Source: Liolophura sinensis
Taxonomy: Eukaryota > Mollusca > Polyplacophora > Chitonida > Chitonidae
Direction: 5' to 3'
DNA length: 64,000 nucleotides
Assembly (NCBI RefSeq): GCF_032854445.1
Contig: NC_088300.1
Location: 13,519,370-13,583,369 of the forward strand
Positions 63,501 to 64,000 of the stretch are shown here, piece by piece; positions within the stretch are counted from its first letter, which is position 1; each line of letters opens with the position of its first letter. The notes under the pieces were generated by a model, which saw only the letters and a list, made by a program, of their open reading frames with translations, had not been told where the DNA came from and did not search any database. A program made the translations under genes and the position numbers.

Positions 63501-63797
63501 TATTCATATTAAATCCCGAAATAAATCTGCAATATTCTAGGCTTTTATAGGCTTTTTTATTACATATCGAGAAGACATGGCATCATAAGCATACATACAT
63601 ACAAGACATGACCAAACCATATGGTTGTTTATGTCTGTATCAACCTATTTTGGAATTAAGGAAAGCGCTATGTGAAGACAAACACGTTCATCTTGCAGAT
63701 TTCAGGCAATTGCAGATTAACACATTGTCTATATCTTCATCCATTCTGTTGTTCACCATCTCAACGTTGTATATAATGATGCAATTAAGAAGCTTTG
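60597..63797. other. Intergenic stretch, no gene recognised
   Basis: Short open frames only. The part from about 62200 to 63150 is less AT-rich and may hold conserved noncoding DNA; its minus-strand frame 62310-62630 has no family motifs. A tRNA-like fragment at 60828-60900 is listed separately. Confidence 0.5.
60828..60900 (+). repeat. tRNA-Ala-like pseudogene or SINE head
   Basis: GGGGGTGTAGCTCACTGTGT resembles the acceptor stem and D-arm of tRNA-Ala, and TTTGAATTGTTCC lies where the T-arm and B-box should be. The acceptor 3' strand and the anticodon stem are not intact, so it is a relic. Confidence 0.4.
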
Positions 63798-63969
63798 GTC
63801 TGCCCACAACCAGGATGGTTGTGGGTTCCCCCGGTTATGATTGTATAAATGTTTAGTGCTGGCATGTTCTGCCCGGTTTCCTCCCACCATAATGCTGGCC
63901 GCCGTCGTATAAGTGAAATGTTCTTGAGTACGGCTTAAAACATCAATCAAATAAATAAATAAATAAATC
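63798..63969 (+). mobile_element. SINE family A, 5'-truncated insertion with target-site duplication
   Basis: The 172-bp sequence begins within the CAGGATGGTTGTGGGTT middle part, continues through AATGCTGGCCGCCGTCGTAT, AAGTGAAATGTTCTTGAG and TACGGCTTAAAACATC, and ends in (AAAT)n. It is flanked by AAGAAGCTTTG (63787-63797) and AAGAAGTTTTG (63970-63980), an 11-bp duplication with one difference. This supports family A as an L1/LINE-style retroposed element. Confidence 0.82.
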
Positions 63970-64000
63970 AAGAAGTTTTGCATGACGGGGATCAGGTATA

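Noticed and set aside
1-64000. CRISPR arrays, bacterial operons, rRNA genes, complete tRNA genes
   Set aside because: None seen. The tandem array at 26398-27447 has contiguous units without unique spacers, and the genome is clearly eukaryotic.

Overview
The window looks like nuclear DNA from a lophotrochozoan animal, most likely a mollusc. It is AT-rich and intron-containing, with no operons or ribosome-binding sites. It carries tRNA-related SINE copies with (AAAT)n or (CACT)n tails of a kind I associate with molluscan genomes. Species cannot be fixed from sequence alone.

Only one protein-coding gene can be defended: a Six3/6 (Optix) class homeobox gene on the + strand. Exon 1 (5003-5574) encodes the whole SIX domain and the whole homeodomain. 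A phase-2 intron of about 7.1 kb (5575-12656) follows. Exon 2 (12657-12936) encodes a Ser/Asp/Pro-rich acidic C-terminal tail. The predicted protein is 283 residues. The splice position, directly after the AAAKN-R sequence that follows the homeodomain, is where I recall the vertebrate SIX3 intron. A CCAAT-containing promoter region lies upstream (about 4560-5002), and a polyadenylation signal lies at 13706.

The roughly 50 kb downstream of the gene, and the 4.5 kb upstream, contain no ORF I recognise. Open frames there are short, overlap one another on both strands and lack family motifs. This resembles the gene-poor, regulatory-rich surroundings of a developmental transcription factor. The stretch is dotted with mobile-element remains: SINE family A (7 copies or fragments), SINE family B (3 copies, two full-length with target-site duplications), a palindromic MITE-like element (2 copies), and several diverged tRNA-like fragments. 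There is also a 51-bp minisatellite with higher-order structure that was split by a SINE insertion, an isolated long inverted repeat at 44681-44834, and simple-sequence tracts. A TATA-box plus splice-donor arrangement at 58075-58140 is the only hint of a second transcription unit.

No new multi-gene system was found. The most notable points are the Six3/6 gene with its lineage-specific tail and a stop codon overlapping the splice donor, the two SINE families that share a 3' domain, the minisatellite with a nested SINE insertion, the two-copy MITE, and the 44.7-kb inverted repeat.
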